This document shows positions 44,573 through 56,083 of a stretch of 64,000 nt of DNA, piece after piece; position 1 is the stretch's first letter, and every line of letters starts with the position of its first letter. The notes under the pieces were generated by a model. The model saw only the letters and a list, made by a program, of their open reading frames with translations, did no database searches and was not told where the DNA came from. The stretch comes from Ascochyta rabiei. Taxonomy: Eukaryota > Ascomycota > Dothideomycetes > Pleosporales > Didymellaceae. The stretch spans positions 248,001 to 312,000 of the forward strand of contig NC_082412.1 of assembly GCF_004011695.2 (NCBI RefSeq), written 5' to 3'. A program made the translations under genes and the position numbers.

Positions 44573-45641
44573 GAAAGTGGGGTAAAGGGCAAGTGGGGTC
44601 TCAGTACTAGCGGAACGTGATTTTGCGCCTGCATGCTTCTGTTCCCGTCGTGCCGACTAACACACTACTTTCCTTGCCTACATTCGAACCTCAACTCCCA
44701 TGCTTGATGGACGACGGCGAGATGGCTGTGTGTAGTTTCACTGACTCTCTCTCTGGAGAGCAGTACCAGACTCACCAGACTGGAGTACCTTCTAGGAATA
44801 TAGACCTGAGAGGACACCGAAGCCCCCCTATTCGGTAAACTAATCGTCATGTGTCGTGCTGAGAACGAACGTGATTGCAAGGCTGACACATACAACGGAT
44901 CGTCCTTAAGAGCCGCCTAACACGTCCTACGTTCCTCGTACGGCAGCGTGACGCCGCTCTCACATGTCCAGCGCACCACCTCTTGTCGCCGCGATAGTTC
45001 CTTCTCCAAACGGTGGAAAACTCCCCAAATCCGATATTACTTATCAGCACGGCATTGATGTCATCCCTGCAAAATATGCGCGTTAGGGCCAAGATGTACA
45101 AAAACATCTCGCCTTTATCTGGTCAAACGCTTCCAAACACATCAGAGCTGTCTTCACACTATACGCAACGCTGCAATGTTGTCAATTGCTAATAGCGCGC
45201 AGGAGAAACAACACTGGCATGTGTCTGCTCTTCTGCTTAGCCATATTATCTTACCATGTTATTGTGATGAAGATATACCCCGACGATGAGTGGTATCACG
45301 CGCAGTCATTCAGAGAGGAGCTTGTTTAGAGCTGCGGCGAAATCCACATGAGTGTGGTGAAAAGCATTCCTATATTTATAGCCGGTGATCTACCCACTAA
45401 ATGCCATGGGAAATGCTTCCTTTTCTGACGAACATGGTCTTTGGCATGGTCTTTGGCGTGGCAATATGAAAGCCGACAGGCACCGTCTGAGCGCATCGAC
45501 ATCATACATTCCTAGGGCGACTTCCAATGCCTATGACAATGTCAACACCAGATCAATCGATCCTCAACGAACAAAATAAAAACTGAATGAGCCTCCTTGA
45601 CGCTTAGCCATATCATACGTATCTCTGCACACACAGACAGT
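44573..45641. other. Intergenic region
   Basis: 3' flank of the methyltransferase gene and promoter of the secreted-protein pseudogene. No coding region is supported. Confidence 0.4.
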
Positions 45642-46453
45642 ATGGTTTCTATCTCCAACGTCACTCACTCCCTGTTTACGCTCCTTTCACTTGCTTCCTT
45701 CGCTTCCGCAGAACTGATCTGCGGAACTCTTGGTTACCACAATGAAACAAACCTCTCATTCTTCATGGGAAATTTCTTCTACAATGGGCTGACATCGTTT
45801 ACCATGTGTGCCGCCTATTGCCAGCAGGATGAACAATGTGAGGCCTTTCGACACTCGTACTGGGATGACGCCGATGCTCAATATTGCGAGTTCTTTGACA
45901 CAAGCCTGTAGGTGCTTCAACACAAGACCTCCTGAAAAGCTGGCTTTGAGCCCGAGTAATGGAAACTTCACCGCTTCTCCTTACTAATATTACGACATTG
46001 GTTGCTCTTTCCCACCCTTTGAAACGCCAGAGACTGTCACGTCGTCCAGAAATGCCACAGTCACTTCGTTCCTTGTGAAAACATCCACGTTGCCGGCTGT
46101 CACAAGGACACCAACTGTCGCCGGAGCAGCTTTTACCATTACTCGTACAGCAACTGCAACTTCGACCACAACGCAGACGCTGGCGGCACATACCAGAACC
46201 GCTACAGTCAACTACACATCATCGGCCACTGTCTCAGCTACTAGCTCGCTTTTAGTGACGACAACTGTCCAGTACCCAGTGACGCTTATGGCAAAGCTAC
46301 AGCGACGGCTACAGCTCAAGCGACAGAGCGCGCCCCGACCCTCCAGCCGTAACAGTGACCAGATACCTGACTAGTACAACGACAGAAACAGACGTGAGAT
46401 ATCTGAGAACGGTGACTCAGACCAGGACTGTAACGAAGACGCGAAAATTCTAA
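45642..46453 (+). pseudogene. Broken secreted apple/PAN-like protein gene
   Basis: The frame begins MVSISNVTHSLFTLLSLASF, a signal peptide ending at SAELICG. A Cys-rich apple-like region follows (FTMCAAYCQQDEQCEAFRHS, then AQYCEFF) and stops at 45910-45912. One base later, in another frame, the region continues (CFNTRPPEK... NFTASPY, a stop, then YYDIGC), and the distal part is a Thr-rich stalk (TTTQTLAAHTRTATVNY) that shifts frame again near 46270-46350 before ending TVTKTRKF and a stop at 46451. Three or so frame breaks and one in-frame stop suggest a dead gene. An alternative intron from 45908 to the AG at about 46026 would read a different frame, so a functional variant is not excluded. 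Confidence 0.6.
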
Positions 46454-47108
46454 GCAGAGAGGAGAACGGGGGTTTGATTTCATGTTGAGTGCATGCTGAT
46501 GTTAATGTCTCCTAAAAATCCACTGCAGAAGTCCTGGAGTCCGCACAAGGCGGAGCAGCGCTGGTGTGACATTGAAGGCATGAATACTTGAGGTAGCCAA
46601 TATGATAGCATGCCTTAACAACACTAGCCGATAACGGTGTTTCTCATTCAGAGTTCACATTTCTGTATTCTTGCGCCTCGGCTAGTGCAGTGCCGGATCG
46701 TTTCCCGGCGGATGGCGCAGTCGAGGCCGCTTGTCCTACGGTATGACGTTGCGGCTTTGTACGCCTGACCTCGCGACTCTTGAAAGCGGTTACTGGGAAC
46801 ACTGAGTGGCATGGAAGCATCTTAGTTCCGAGCAATGAACAACAAAGTTCGTGGAAGTCGCAGAGATGCCTGCCGATCTGCCTGGTAATCTGCCTTCGTA
46901 CTCGCAAGGCGCAGCAACCCTGCAAAGAGTGGTCCGTAACCCTACACGGGTAAGTGTAGAAGCAAGCTAGTATTATACGAGCGAGCATGAACCAATATCT
47001 CCCATGCTTCAACAAGAACTCCTACATAGGTTTCTTACCGGAATTGTTCGATCTTTGGGCGTCTGGATATCAAAACCACCCGTCAAGCCATACATTGACA
47101 CATCAAAC
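46454..47108. other. Intergenic region
   Basis: Contains the upstream region of the following gene. An in-frame ATG at 47004 would extend that gene by 35 residues. Nothing else is supported. Confidence 0.4.
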
Positions 47109-47634
47109 ATGAACCAAGTGACACAGCAAGAAGCTGGACAAGGACAAGCCCCAGCATACATCAAGTCGTAAGAGCAGCATCCCAAACACCAAAAACACCC
47201 GCGACTGACCTCAAACTACTAGAGGCTCGCCACCACCCTACACCGCTGACGCCGCAGCCCGAGACCTCCTCGCGATGCGTGAAGGCGATCCAAACGAGAG
47301 GATTGACGTCCCCTTCGTACACAGCCACGATCATAAATCAGCCCTGGACTACCTGCGCTTCCGTAACGTTGGTAAAGTGACACGCCGAGTTATCGCTCGG
47401 CCGATGACGCGCCGTCTCTACAACGAACGCTACGCGCATGACCAGAATGGAAACTTCATTGGCACCGGCGTGAAGGCGCCAGATGCTGGACTTGTCTTTA
47501 TTCCCGGCAAGGGGACAGAGCAGGATTTGTTGGATCAGGTGTCGAAGTTTGCGCATGCGAAGCAGCATGATCCGCGTGACTTTGCAGATGGTTATGGAAC
47601 GACGCTTATTGACGGTGGACACGTTGGTAGTTGA
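47109..47634 (+). CDS. Conserved-looking hypothetical protein, 156 aa
   Basis: Unrecognised. Exons 47109-47167 and 47223-47634 flank a 55-nt intron (GTAAGA donor, ACTAG acceptor) and give 156 residues starting MNQVTQQEAGQGQAPAYI. The body is hydrophilic, with LRFRNVGKVTRRVIARPM, PDAGLVFIPGKGTEQDLL and a C-terminal DPRDFADGYGTTLIDGGHVG. No signal peptide, membrane segment or known domain is seen. The ATG at 47004 is in frame and could be the true start, adding a hydrophobic stretch. A spliced frame with consistent codon usage is the main support. Confidence 0.6.
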
Positions 47635-48287
47635 GACGTTCTGTCGTTTGTCTTACAGCGATAGAGTTGGGGGGGGGGGGGACTCTTTTTCGAGCGGTTT
47701 GGTTTTTGTACTCTTGACAATGGCTTCATCCATCTATCTTCAAAGTCCTTTAGGACAGCATCGACCCAGAATTCATGAAACGTATAGAGTGCTTTGATTT
47801 TCAGCACACATGACCTTGCTGTTTTCGACGGTCGTTGTGTGGTGCCTCCGTGGATCTTGCTCCACGCATACATCATCCGCTCATCGTTGTAGCCAACGAC
47901 TGCCACGAAATCAGCCTTACTCTTCACTCCGTCGATACCTACTAGTATTGGGGGGGGAGGGGGGGGTTCCTGACTGGTAGATGTGAACGATCCCAAGACG
48001 CTGACGAAGACGACCACTCTTTTGTAAGACCATCGTCGAGTGACATACCACCTAGCTTCAAGTCGACATTTTCGTGTTATATGGGATAGTTCGAGTGGAC
48101 TAATGCAGAAACGTGTCCGGTAGGATATTGTGTGAAGTGTTAAGCATTCGGTGAAACGGCGTGTTGTAACATCGTCCCACTCAAGGAACATCTTGACACT
48201 GCGTATAGGGCTCTTTGGCGATCGAAACAATGGTCTGGAGGCCTTTGAAATCCCATGAAGAACCCAAGAGAATACTCCCCGACGCAT
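47592..48287 (-). CDS. Possible hypothetical ORF, 231 aa
   Basis: Open frame from an ATG at 48287 with no recognised family, overlapping the end of the convergent gene at 47634. The product has no signal peptide, and poly-Pro stretches come from the G-runs at 47669-47681 and 47949-47966. It could be chance or a decayed gene. Confidence 0.2.
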   Translation of the reverse strand: MRRGVFSWVLHGISKASRPLFRSPKSPIRSVKMFLEWDDVTTRRFTECLTLHTISYRTRFCISPLELSHITRKCRLEARWYVTRRWSYKRVVVFVSVLGSFTSTSQEPPPPPPILVGIDGVKSKADFVAVVGYNDERMMYAWSKIHGGTTQRPSKTARSCVLKIKALYTFHEFWVDAVLKDFEDRWMKPLSRVQKPNRSKKSPPPPQLYRCKTNDRTSQLPTCPPSISVVP

Positions 48288-48407
48288 GGTGAGGGAACTT
48301 CTGATCCGCTACGTCTTTGTGGCCCTACAGCGACCCCAGTGGTCGTCTCCTCAAAAAACATTGTGATTTGTTTTACCGGATCCAGCCCAATGGGTTCTAC
48401 GGACCTG

Positions 48408-49885
48408 TCAAGGCTTGATCCAACCAACTCTTTTTGCGGGCCAATCCAACCATGCTCGATGCTCTTGCGGCAACAGCTCCCATATCCCATACATAACATG
48501 ATGCGTCCACCCTTTCATGTACCAGAATTGCTCCAACGCACATACCAACACCACAAAATGTGCGTACATAATCATCGTTGTTGGGTCTCGTTGCTGCAAA
48601 CGCTCGAGAAAGCCGTCCGTCATTCGATAAAGCCAGCCAAAGACGACATGATATTCCGTATCGACGCCTTGATATCGATTGTCGTACATTTCGCGCAGAA
48701 CATCGACGGCTTTGACGTCTTCTTCGTGTTGGGGTGTATCCTCCGTGACGAGATCTACGTGCTGGCGTAGCTCATCAAGTTGCTCCTTGTATCCTACTGG
48801 TACTTCTTGAGCTGGCAGTGGCCGATTCTTACTTTGTGCCGCAGGCGCATGTGTCTTAACAAATCGATGCCTCTCGACACTGCTGAGTGTTGTTCTGATG
48901 CCGCGAAACATCATCAACCAGTCAGATCGCTTGTCTTTCCCAAATGCGAGGTACTCTCCAGGTTGAGGACCACGACCCCAACTGATGAAGCAGATCATCT
49001 GAACGGCCGCCAATACTGCATCGCAATTGCTCGAACTGAGATTTGCAATCTCTGGTGTAACCAGAATGAGCGCCCGCTCGTAATGGTGGTCGGCCGTAGT
49101 TACATATAGCTCCCGTCGACTGGGACGACAGTGCGCTAGGTGCAATGCTGTAAATGCGAACATCAAGTGTAATACACAAGGATTCTCGAAGCCAATTTCG
49201 GCCATTTGGTTTTGCCAACTGATTCCGCTAGTGGACCACGGTGAAACCGTGAAGCAGGTTGAAGTAGTGTAGTAGTATGTGAGCTCGATTTCGGATATGG
49301 GCAGCTCACCAGAGCTGAAGCTACTGATAGGTCCTGTGTGTGAGGATGGGATGTTCGCTGGCTTAGAAAAGTCGCAGTGTACTTGTCGTCGTTTGCAATT
49401 TCCACATTCTGGTTTCGTTTCGTCACACTGATGATGTCAGCATGGATCTTTTGGTCAGGCAGCGAACATGAACGTCAAACAATGGATGCTTCCATCTGTC
49501 TGGTGCTCTGAATCTAGCCTCATGCACTGGTGTTGGACTGGCTCCCGAACTTGCAGAAGTGACTGTACACAATTGCCCAATACCTGAGAGTCCGGTGGTG
49601 GTCAAACCAGATTCGCTTACTGTGTAACTTAACAAGCTTACGAGTAGTTGCTCATGGCAGACAGCCGTCCGAAACTCGCTGGAGGGCTCCAAGATCACAT
49701 GAGAAGATCGAGGAATGGCATACCTTGATGCGGCGCGTCTTGCAGTTCTGGCAACCAGCACGCGACTTGCGATGTGATCGTCTCGTTATTTTTGTCGCCA
49801 AGCCATCATTATGGCCCTCCAGCTCATTTGTTGACGGCGACGCTGTGTTGGAATGATTCAATGACAATGGCGACTCTTGCTGCAT
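48408..49885 (-). CDS. Zn2Cys6 transcription factor, 393 aa
   Basis: Fungal-specific binuclear zinc-cluster regulator. Exon 1 is 49724-49885 (54 codons) and exon 2 is 48408-49427; the 296-nt intron (GTATGC...CATCAG) falls inside the cluster after GCQNCKTRRIK, and joining gives CX2CX6CX6CX2CX6C with GCQNCKTRRIKCDETKPECG then NCKRRQVHC. Basic residues surround the cluster (RRSHRKSRAG). The C-terminal part is all-helical, as in the short UPC2/sterol-uptake-type regulators of this class. The ATG at 49885 is favoured; in-frame sequence upstream is not conserved-looking. The intron is the longest in the window. Targets unknown. Confidence 0.85.
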
Positions 49886-50780
49886 GTTTGGAGACAGGAC
49901 CTGCGTAGGTGGAAGTGGGCAGCGGAGCGGAGCGTATTTGAAAGCGAAGAAAGAGCGGAACACGAGCATGCGCGGGCTGCTTGTCCTTAGCGCCAACTAC
50001 ACCCTGACTATCTAATGCGTCAACCCTCGATGGCAGTTCGCAAGCACTACCCAAATTGCGTTCGAGACGTTGCGGCCAACTCAGGCGAACAACGATCGTC
50101 CTCCATACATAATCTCAACAATCGGCACCCCTTGAGTGATGTAGACAGCCGATTGCAGAGTACAGTTTGCAAGCTAGACACTAGCACCGCGAGTGCAACG
50201 TTGCAACTCCTCGCAATTACAACATTGATATCTGAGCCTTGCTGGGTTAGGAAGATAAACGTTGTTGCTGCATTGGATTCTGTTATGAGAGCACAGCGCG
50301 GCGTTGATCCAAATTCTCATGTCGCGAGAAACACGATTTCCCTACCAAGAAACCTCAATGCGAGACTGCGAAGGATTGGGGCTTTGATAAGACCACTAAG
50401 GACTATATGGCCTTGAACGAGCTTATATCAATAAATGCTCTAGGATGCTTTTCATTCAACCAGGACGTGCGTGGTTTTTGGTAATGCGAACGCTTGATTT
50501 GGCCACGGTCCGTGCACGGGCTGACTCGCCAGCGTATCCGATGCGTATTCTCTTTCTGAGCGAGCAGCAAAGAGCAAAGTCTGTCCAAGAATGAGGTAAG
50601 GGCGCATACTTTGAGACTGCTAGTTTCTATTTCGGCCTCTTATGACCGGTGCGCACTTTGCAGCAGTGGCTCTTGTCGCAGATATAACTCTTGGGCTTCC
50701 CCCCAGCTCTGGTTTCGTTCCAAGCACGTTGGAGACCGCATCGAGCCATACCCAACAGACCTATCTCGTATCAAGTAGCC
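49886..50780. other. Divergent intergenic region
   Basis: Between the zinc-cluster gene and the membrane protein gene. Short frames only. Confidence 0.4.
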
Positions 50781-51485
50781 ATGGGAGTACCTACAAAAGC
50801 CGAGACACAAGCAGCTTTTCCTAGCGAGGTGTGTCCACCATCACCTGCATCTTCATCCAATGCTGTGCCTGCCGATGCGCCGCCGCCTATGCCTCCGCCG
50901 CCCTACTTCAAGACGCAATTTGTCAATCCCAGCTCTTTCAAGTCCGCCGTCAATAGCAAAGTCGATAAACCTGTGGTCTCGCTGTTCCGACTGAGCGTAC
51001 GGATACTCCAACTCATCTTCGCCTTGGCCTCGGGCATCTCCTATGCGATCGAGCTGTCACACGGCAACGGACGCGGAGATGCATCAGCAAGTTTCGTATT
51101 CTCACAGGTCACATTCGGCGCCACACTCATTACTCTCATCATCAACGGTGCGACTGTGCGATACTATCGTGTCTCTTGGATCGTCGACTGGATCTTGACG
51201 GTGTTCTGGTTTGCGCTCTTCGCGGTCTTCTACGAGGTATACTTAGGAGGTGAGATGGAACCAGATTTTCATAGGGTGGATGGAGGACGAATGGAGAGGG
51301 CAATTTGGTGCGATCTAATTAATGCGCTGCTTTGGGCAGGGAGCGCGGTATTCTCGTCAGCAATGTGCTGTTCAGGCATCAAGGCTTCTATGAAACGAAA
51401 GCTCAATAACAGACGAAAAAGGAAAGAGAGGAAGGCAATGGTGGGGACAATAGGAGAGATGGAGATGGGAACAATCCAGGAGTGA
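50781..51485 (+). CDS. MARVEL-like four-helix membrane protein
   Basis: 234-residue protein from the ATG at 50781 (AGCCATGGG context). A Pro-rich cytosolic N terminus (APPPMPPPPYF) precedes four hydrophobic segments: LFRLSVRILQLIFALASGI, FSQVTFGATLITLII, WILTVFWFALFAVFYEVYL and LINALLWAGSAVFSSAMCC. A very basic C-terminal tail (KRKLNNRRKRKERK) follows. The four-TM layout and spacing match the MARVEL-domain proteins common in fungi, implicated in membrane organisation. In-frame sequence upstream of 50781 is not part of the conserved layout. Exact function unknown. Confidence 0.75.
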   Translation: MGVPTKAETQAAFPSEVCPPSPASSSNAVPADAPPPMPPPPYFKTQFVNPSSFKSAVNSKVDKPVVSLFRLSVRILQLIFALASGISYAIELSHGNGRGDASASFVFSQVTFGATLITLIINGATVRYYRVSWIVDWILTVFWFALFAVFYEVYLGGEMEPDFHRVDGGRMERAIWCDLINALLWAGSAVFSSAMCCSGIKASMKRKLNNRRKRKERKAMVGTIGEMEMGTIQE

Positions 51486-51896
51486 TTATCAGCCTGTCGA
51501 GGATCTTTTCCTGCTGCTATTGAGCGATGTTATCAATCTCAGTCGTGGAGTTTACAAGGTATTCAAGAAATGAAGTAATCATGGTTCCAAGCATACCCTG
51601 TGTTCATGGTCACTTCGTTGATGCTTTGCAGTCTGGTGCTGTGGCTTCGCAGTCGTAACGCGTACTGACGTTGACATGATCGCTGTTAGAAGACTGTGCG
51701 GCCAAGCGACAGGGGCAGTCGATCCCTCCCATCTCCGCGGCCGTTGAGACTCATCCTTCTGCAGCCCTAAACTCTTCTTTCCACTTCCTGTCCTTATTGG
51801 CATAAATGCCACCTGGAAGAACTAATCTAGCTTCAGCCGTTTCCCCGCATGCCGTCGTAATTTCAACGCCTCGATGCAGGGCTGGACTCACAGACC
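51486..51896. other. Intergenic region
   Basis: Upstream of the second zinc-cluster gene. No coding region is supported. Confidence 0.4.
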
Positions 51897-54195
51897 ATGG
51901 TTTACCGAGGTGAGTGGCCAACGTCAGCCCTACCCACGAGAATAGCTGACATCCCACTGCAGGCAAGCCATCATCAGGTGCGCACGCTCCAGTAACTGTT
52001 CGATGTGACAATGACTGATCTATCTTTGAGCATGTGGAGAATGTCGAAAACGCAGAAGTAGGGTATGTGAAACACCTTGGAATGTAGTTACTTAGCTACT
52101 GTACCTGCCGCTCGCTGCATCCTACAGGCCCCAAGGCTAATGCTCACTCACAGTGCGACCAAGCTAGTCCTTGCGGTCAATGTGTCAAAGCTGGTCGCGT
52201 ATGCCCCGGCTATCGCAATGCTATCGACCTCTTGTTCCACGATGAGAGTGCGAAAGTTATTAGAAAGAGCAAGGGACAGCTGTCTAAATCAACCTCCGTG
52301 TCTGCAGCTAGTGGAAAGGTTGCAGTGCGGACTCATCCAACCTCTATCGATCTCAACAACATTGTCGTATATCAGCCATGGGAAGATTTGGGCATCAACT
52401 TTTTCATGTCGAATTATGTTGGCACAGATCCTGCTGTGTCACAACTCCACTACCTGCCCAACTATTACTCGAGATTTGGGTATGCTACTTCCGCATTGAA
52501 GCGAACCATCATCGCCAGTGGGCTGGCTGGCTACGCGAGAACCACTCGCCGGGCTGACTTGATTGAAAAATCTACCAAGACCTATACCGCCGCCATAAAA
52601 GATATTAATATCACTCTGTCAAGCCCACTGGACGCTGTGCAAGACACCACCCTCATGTCGATAATGATGGCCGCGATGTTCGAGACCATGTTGGTTTCGC
52701 AAGATTCAGGCATGCACAACGTCTCCAAGCATCTGGAAGGCGCTATGTTGGTTGCATCCCTGAGCTTGCAGCACCAGAAGCCAAGCCATGTCTTCAATGC
52801 GTTGCTCAGTACTTTGGTACAAAGCGTCATAATGAACAGCTGGATTCAGCATGTACCTTTGCCGCCCAGGTACAAGCTAATCAGATCACATGTCCCTGAG
52901 AAGATCAATCCCCACTCTGTTCATGCCAAACTCGTCGCTGTTCTTGCACAAGTGATCGAGTTCAGAGATGATTTGAAGAGTGGGTTATGTTCGAATCCAG
53001 AAGTCATACTCCAGAGGGCGTTGGAAGTTGATGTCGCTTTAAAGACTTTCGTCGAAGAGATGCCAAACCATACGTCATATGAAAAGTGCTGGATTCCTAC
53101 AATGCAGGCAACAGAAGTGCAGCAGCTTGTATACAACTGCGTATTTCATGGTGAGCTTCTTGCAGAAAGAAGCGCATGGTCGTTCGCTGACAATAGATAG
53201 TATACCCACAGCAGTTCGCCGGCCATCTTTGGAACAACGTTCGGTCATGTCGAGTCTATTTACACCAGCTAATTCATCAGCAGTGCTCGAAACTTCTCTC
53301 CTCGACAGGGGAAAGCGAGTTCACAAACCTACGTCTACAGAGATCAGCTTCTGAGTCATTATCGACACTGATCGCCGAGGAAATTTGTGCGACCGTCCCA
53401 CAGCTGCTCTCGTACTCGGACTACCTGAGACAATTCGTAGAGTCGACCGAATATGCTCTGTCAGTACGTATGACATTACCGAAGCGCGGCGACGGATCGA
53501 CGACATTTGGCTCATCAAATTACCCGAAGGTACCAACTGAGGATTCTGGATCCAATGTCTCAACACCAGACACGTTCAACGCATCGAGTCCGAACTCCAC
53601 ATCAACAAAATCTTCATATGCGTCCAACAAAGACATCCCAAAGGATTACACATCCAAAGTCCCACTCTTTACACCAGGCGCCCTTGACCCAGCAAGCGCC
53701 TTCCACCTTCTCCTCAAATTACACAACCTAACCTCGATCCCCTGGCTTCCCTTTGCGATGAAGTCATGGATCACCGGCCGCATCTCCTGGATCGAAACCA
53801 ACTCGGACCCCTACAGCGCCGCGCGTCTGAAAGCCATGATCAGAAAACGACCTGCCGACGGCTTCCCAGTGAGCGACGCACCAGGCCAGGTACCCTACGG
53901 TGGCATATGCCAGACCATAGCCACGACGCCTGCAGACCAGCGCCTGTGGTTCCTGGCGCACAGCTGGCTCTTCGTGGGCATTGACTGGAACGCGGATTAC
54001 TACTCGGAAGCCAGTAGTGCCTCGTCCAAAGACCACCCAAGCGAGGTCTGGCTTGAACAGCACCAGCGTAGCGAAGCGCGCCAGTCGAGTAGGGATGCTG
54101 CTTACATGCCGATGGACGAGATTATCAGCAGCTCAACAACACGTACCAAGGCTCCTGTGACATTGGCATGGAGGAAGCCGCACTGGACTGTTTGA
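51897..54195 (+). CDS. Zn2Cys6 transcription factor with micro-exons, 683 aa
   Basis: Fungal-specific regulator. Five exons: 51897-51909 (13 nt), 51963-51977 (15 nt), 52031-52062 (32 nt), 52154-53150 and 53201-54195. The first three small exons build MVYRGKPSSACGECRKRRSR and splice onto CDQASPCGQCVKAGRVCPGY, completing CX2CX6CX5CX2CX6C. The N terminus MVYRGKPS is typical of a large ascomycete subfamily. The remaining 640 residues are helical with a Ser/Thr-rich linker, as in the fungal_trans_2 type, and carry QPWEDLGINFFMSNYVG. All four splice sites are GT-AG and keep the frame. The regulated genes are unknown. Confidence 0.85.
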
Positions 54196-54465
54196 CCTTG
54201 ATATGGGTAGCCCGAGGGTGGAGTCCAGGTGTGGCGTCGTGCTGGATTAGAAATTTAGAAGAGTATAAGGTCAACTAGGGGAAGGAAACAAACAATAAAA
54301 TTATCGTTAGTTCGTACTCCATTCAGAGAACACTTTGGACCTGATCTGGAGGGTACTATGCCACAACAGCCTGCCGCGAAGCACTTTCGCAACCAGGCCC
54401 CTAAACAAAACGCCCGCTATCATCGTGTATGCACTCAGATCATGACACTGGCACCTCGCTAGTTC

Positions 54466-55917
54466 TCAGTCCTTGGTAAGATCCAACTGCCCCTTTTCCC
54501 AGACCTCCAATGCCCTTTCCAGCCTGCCCTTTCCCTTCTTCGGCAGTTGGTCTTCTTTCGCCTTCCTCAGCAAGCCCCAGAGATACGTCTTAGGTACCTC
54601 ATCGAGTCTCTTACCTTTGAACCCCCCTTTTTCGAACGTGTAGCTCTCGGCTTCGGACTCGTACAGACCCTTGGGGTACAGGTCTTCGAAGGCTTGCTGT
54701 AGCTTTCTGTCGTTGTAGTATTCGTCGCCATCGCGGATGGAGCGGAGATACTCGACAGGCACGCCGTCCATACGGCGACCTTTGTATTTACCAAAGGTGA
54801 AACAGTAGTTGTTTGGGCGTCGTACAGGTGTAGCTTTAGGCTGGCTTGTGAGAGCGCTATCGAAGCCGAGACCACGTCTAGTGGTTGATGTAGCGGATGC
54901 TTCTTGAGTGCGGTGGATGAAAGAGTGCTCAGACAATGGCACAGTCAACGAGAAGGGAAGTGGCGGTACGGTATCAACACCATATCGCCCAGTGGATCCT
55001 AGGTGATACGTGCCCTTTACTGGATAGGAGAAGTATTCTCCTGTTTGGAGAGGTTCGTAGGGCCGGCGCGAGTGAGGATCGACCTTCACAGGAACGGACA
55101 TGGTGCCCTCTTGATACAACGACAGAGCCTCAATAGCTTCGACAACCGTGAACATGACGATTTTGGAGGGTACACCCGTTGGTGGGGCAGTCTTCCGTTG
55201 CGCCTTGTCCTGCCGTTTCTTGTTCACTTGAGGTGTGTGGTCCTCGCCCGATCTGCCTGAGACGCCATTGTTGACCAGAGTGGAAGTCAAGGGACTACGC
55301 TTACTGACTTGAGCGAACGTCTGTCTCCTCGCATCGGCAACAGCTGCTTCGGCTTTATCAACTTCCTCTAAGCCATCCTCTTCGAATTTGAGCTCTGCTG
55401 TCCGCCGTGCAGTCGCTGCTACTGGCTTCTTTGTCCTACCCTTGCGCTTCGAGTCCAATGCGTATCGCGAGTCGGCATCATCGTCTGCATCTTGAGAAGC
55501 TGTAGGACAGGGCCGCCGTACCGTCTCGTCTTCACTTGATTCATGGTCGTTTGTCAAGTCCAAGTGCGCATGATGTCTCGAACCAGCGAAGCTTGTGCCA
55601 CCTGTCTTGGGCCGATTATTCTTCACTCCTTCATCTTCTCCTTGCTGTTGTGAATTGTGATTTGAGATCCTCTCCTTCCTCGATAACCTGGCCTTCTTCG
55701 GTGCTGGTCTTGTCGGCGTAGACGCTGTCGGCGCGGTTGGTCTATCCCTATTCGCAGAGCCTCTCTCGTTTCTTCGACGCTTTGACGGAGGCTGCTTTGG
55801 TGGCTGTGCTGCGCTTGAGGCAGATGCGGCATCGTTCTTGCGCTTGCGTTTCGGTGCGGCGACGGGCAGTAATGCAGGAGGCTCAATCGTCTGGGATCGT
55901 CGGCGCGTTGTCACCAT
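54466..55917 (-). CDS. Nuclear basic protein with two ExoX-C-like motifs (paralogue 1)
   Basis: 483 residues from the ATG at 55917 (MVTTRRRSQTIEPP); an ATG at 55998 would add 27. The N-terminal half is basic and disordered (KRKRKND, PSKRRRNER), suggesting nuclear localisation. The C terminus has two copies of a short motif, FTFGKYKGRRMDGVPVEYL and YTFEKGGFKGKRLDEVPKTY, that resemble the exodeoxyribonuclease X-like C-terminal/DUF3820 pattern (GK-x-K-G-x3-EVP-x-x-YL). Adjacent to a related gene on the same strand. Role unknown; a DNA- or RNA-related function is only suggested by the motif. Confidence 0.6.
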   Translation of the reverse strand: MVTTRRRSQTIEPPALLPVAAPKRKRKNDAASASSAAQPPKQPPSKRRRNERGSANRDRPTAPTASTPTRPAPKKARLSRKERISNHNSQQQGEDEGVKNNRPKTGGTSFAGSRHHAHLDLTNDHESSEDETVRRPCPTASQDADDDADSRYALDSKRKGRTKKPVAATARRTAELKFEEDGLEEVDKAEAAVADARRQTFAQVSKRSPLTSTLVNNGVSGRSGEDHTPQVNKKRQDKAQRKTAPPTGVPSKIVMFTVVEAIEALSLYQEGTMSVPVKVDPHSRRPYEPLQTGEYFSYPVKGTYHLGSTGRYGVDTVPPLPFSLTVPLSEHSFIHRTQEASATSTTRRGLGFDSALTSQPKATPVRRPNNYCFTFGKYKGRRMDGVPVEYLRSIRDGDEYYNDRKLQQAFEDLYPKGLYESEAESYTFEKGGFKGKRLDEVPKTYLWGLLRKAKEDQLPKKGKGRLERALEVWEKGQLDLTKD

Positions 55918-56083
55918 CGCAGCTCCAGCACAGCCGTTGTGCTTCTGCGAGCAGTGAATGAGCGAGTTTGTGTGGTAGAAATGTGAGGAAGATGTCATCT
56001 GGGTTTATGAAAAGTGTGCACGGACGGAAAACGCAAGCTGGAGGCAGTCGCGACCCACGTGCACCCCGCCCTCGCTTTCCACT

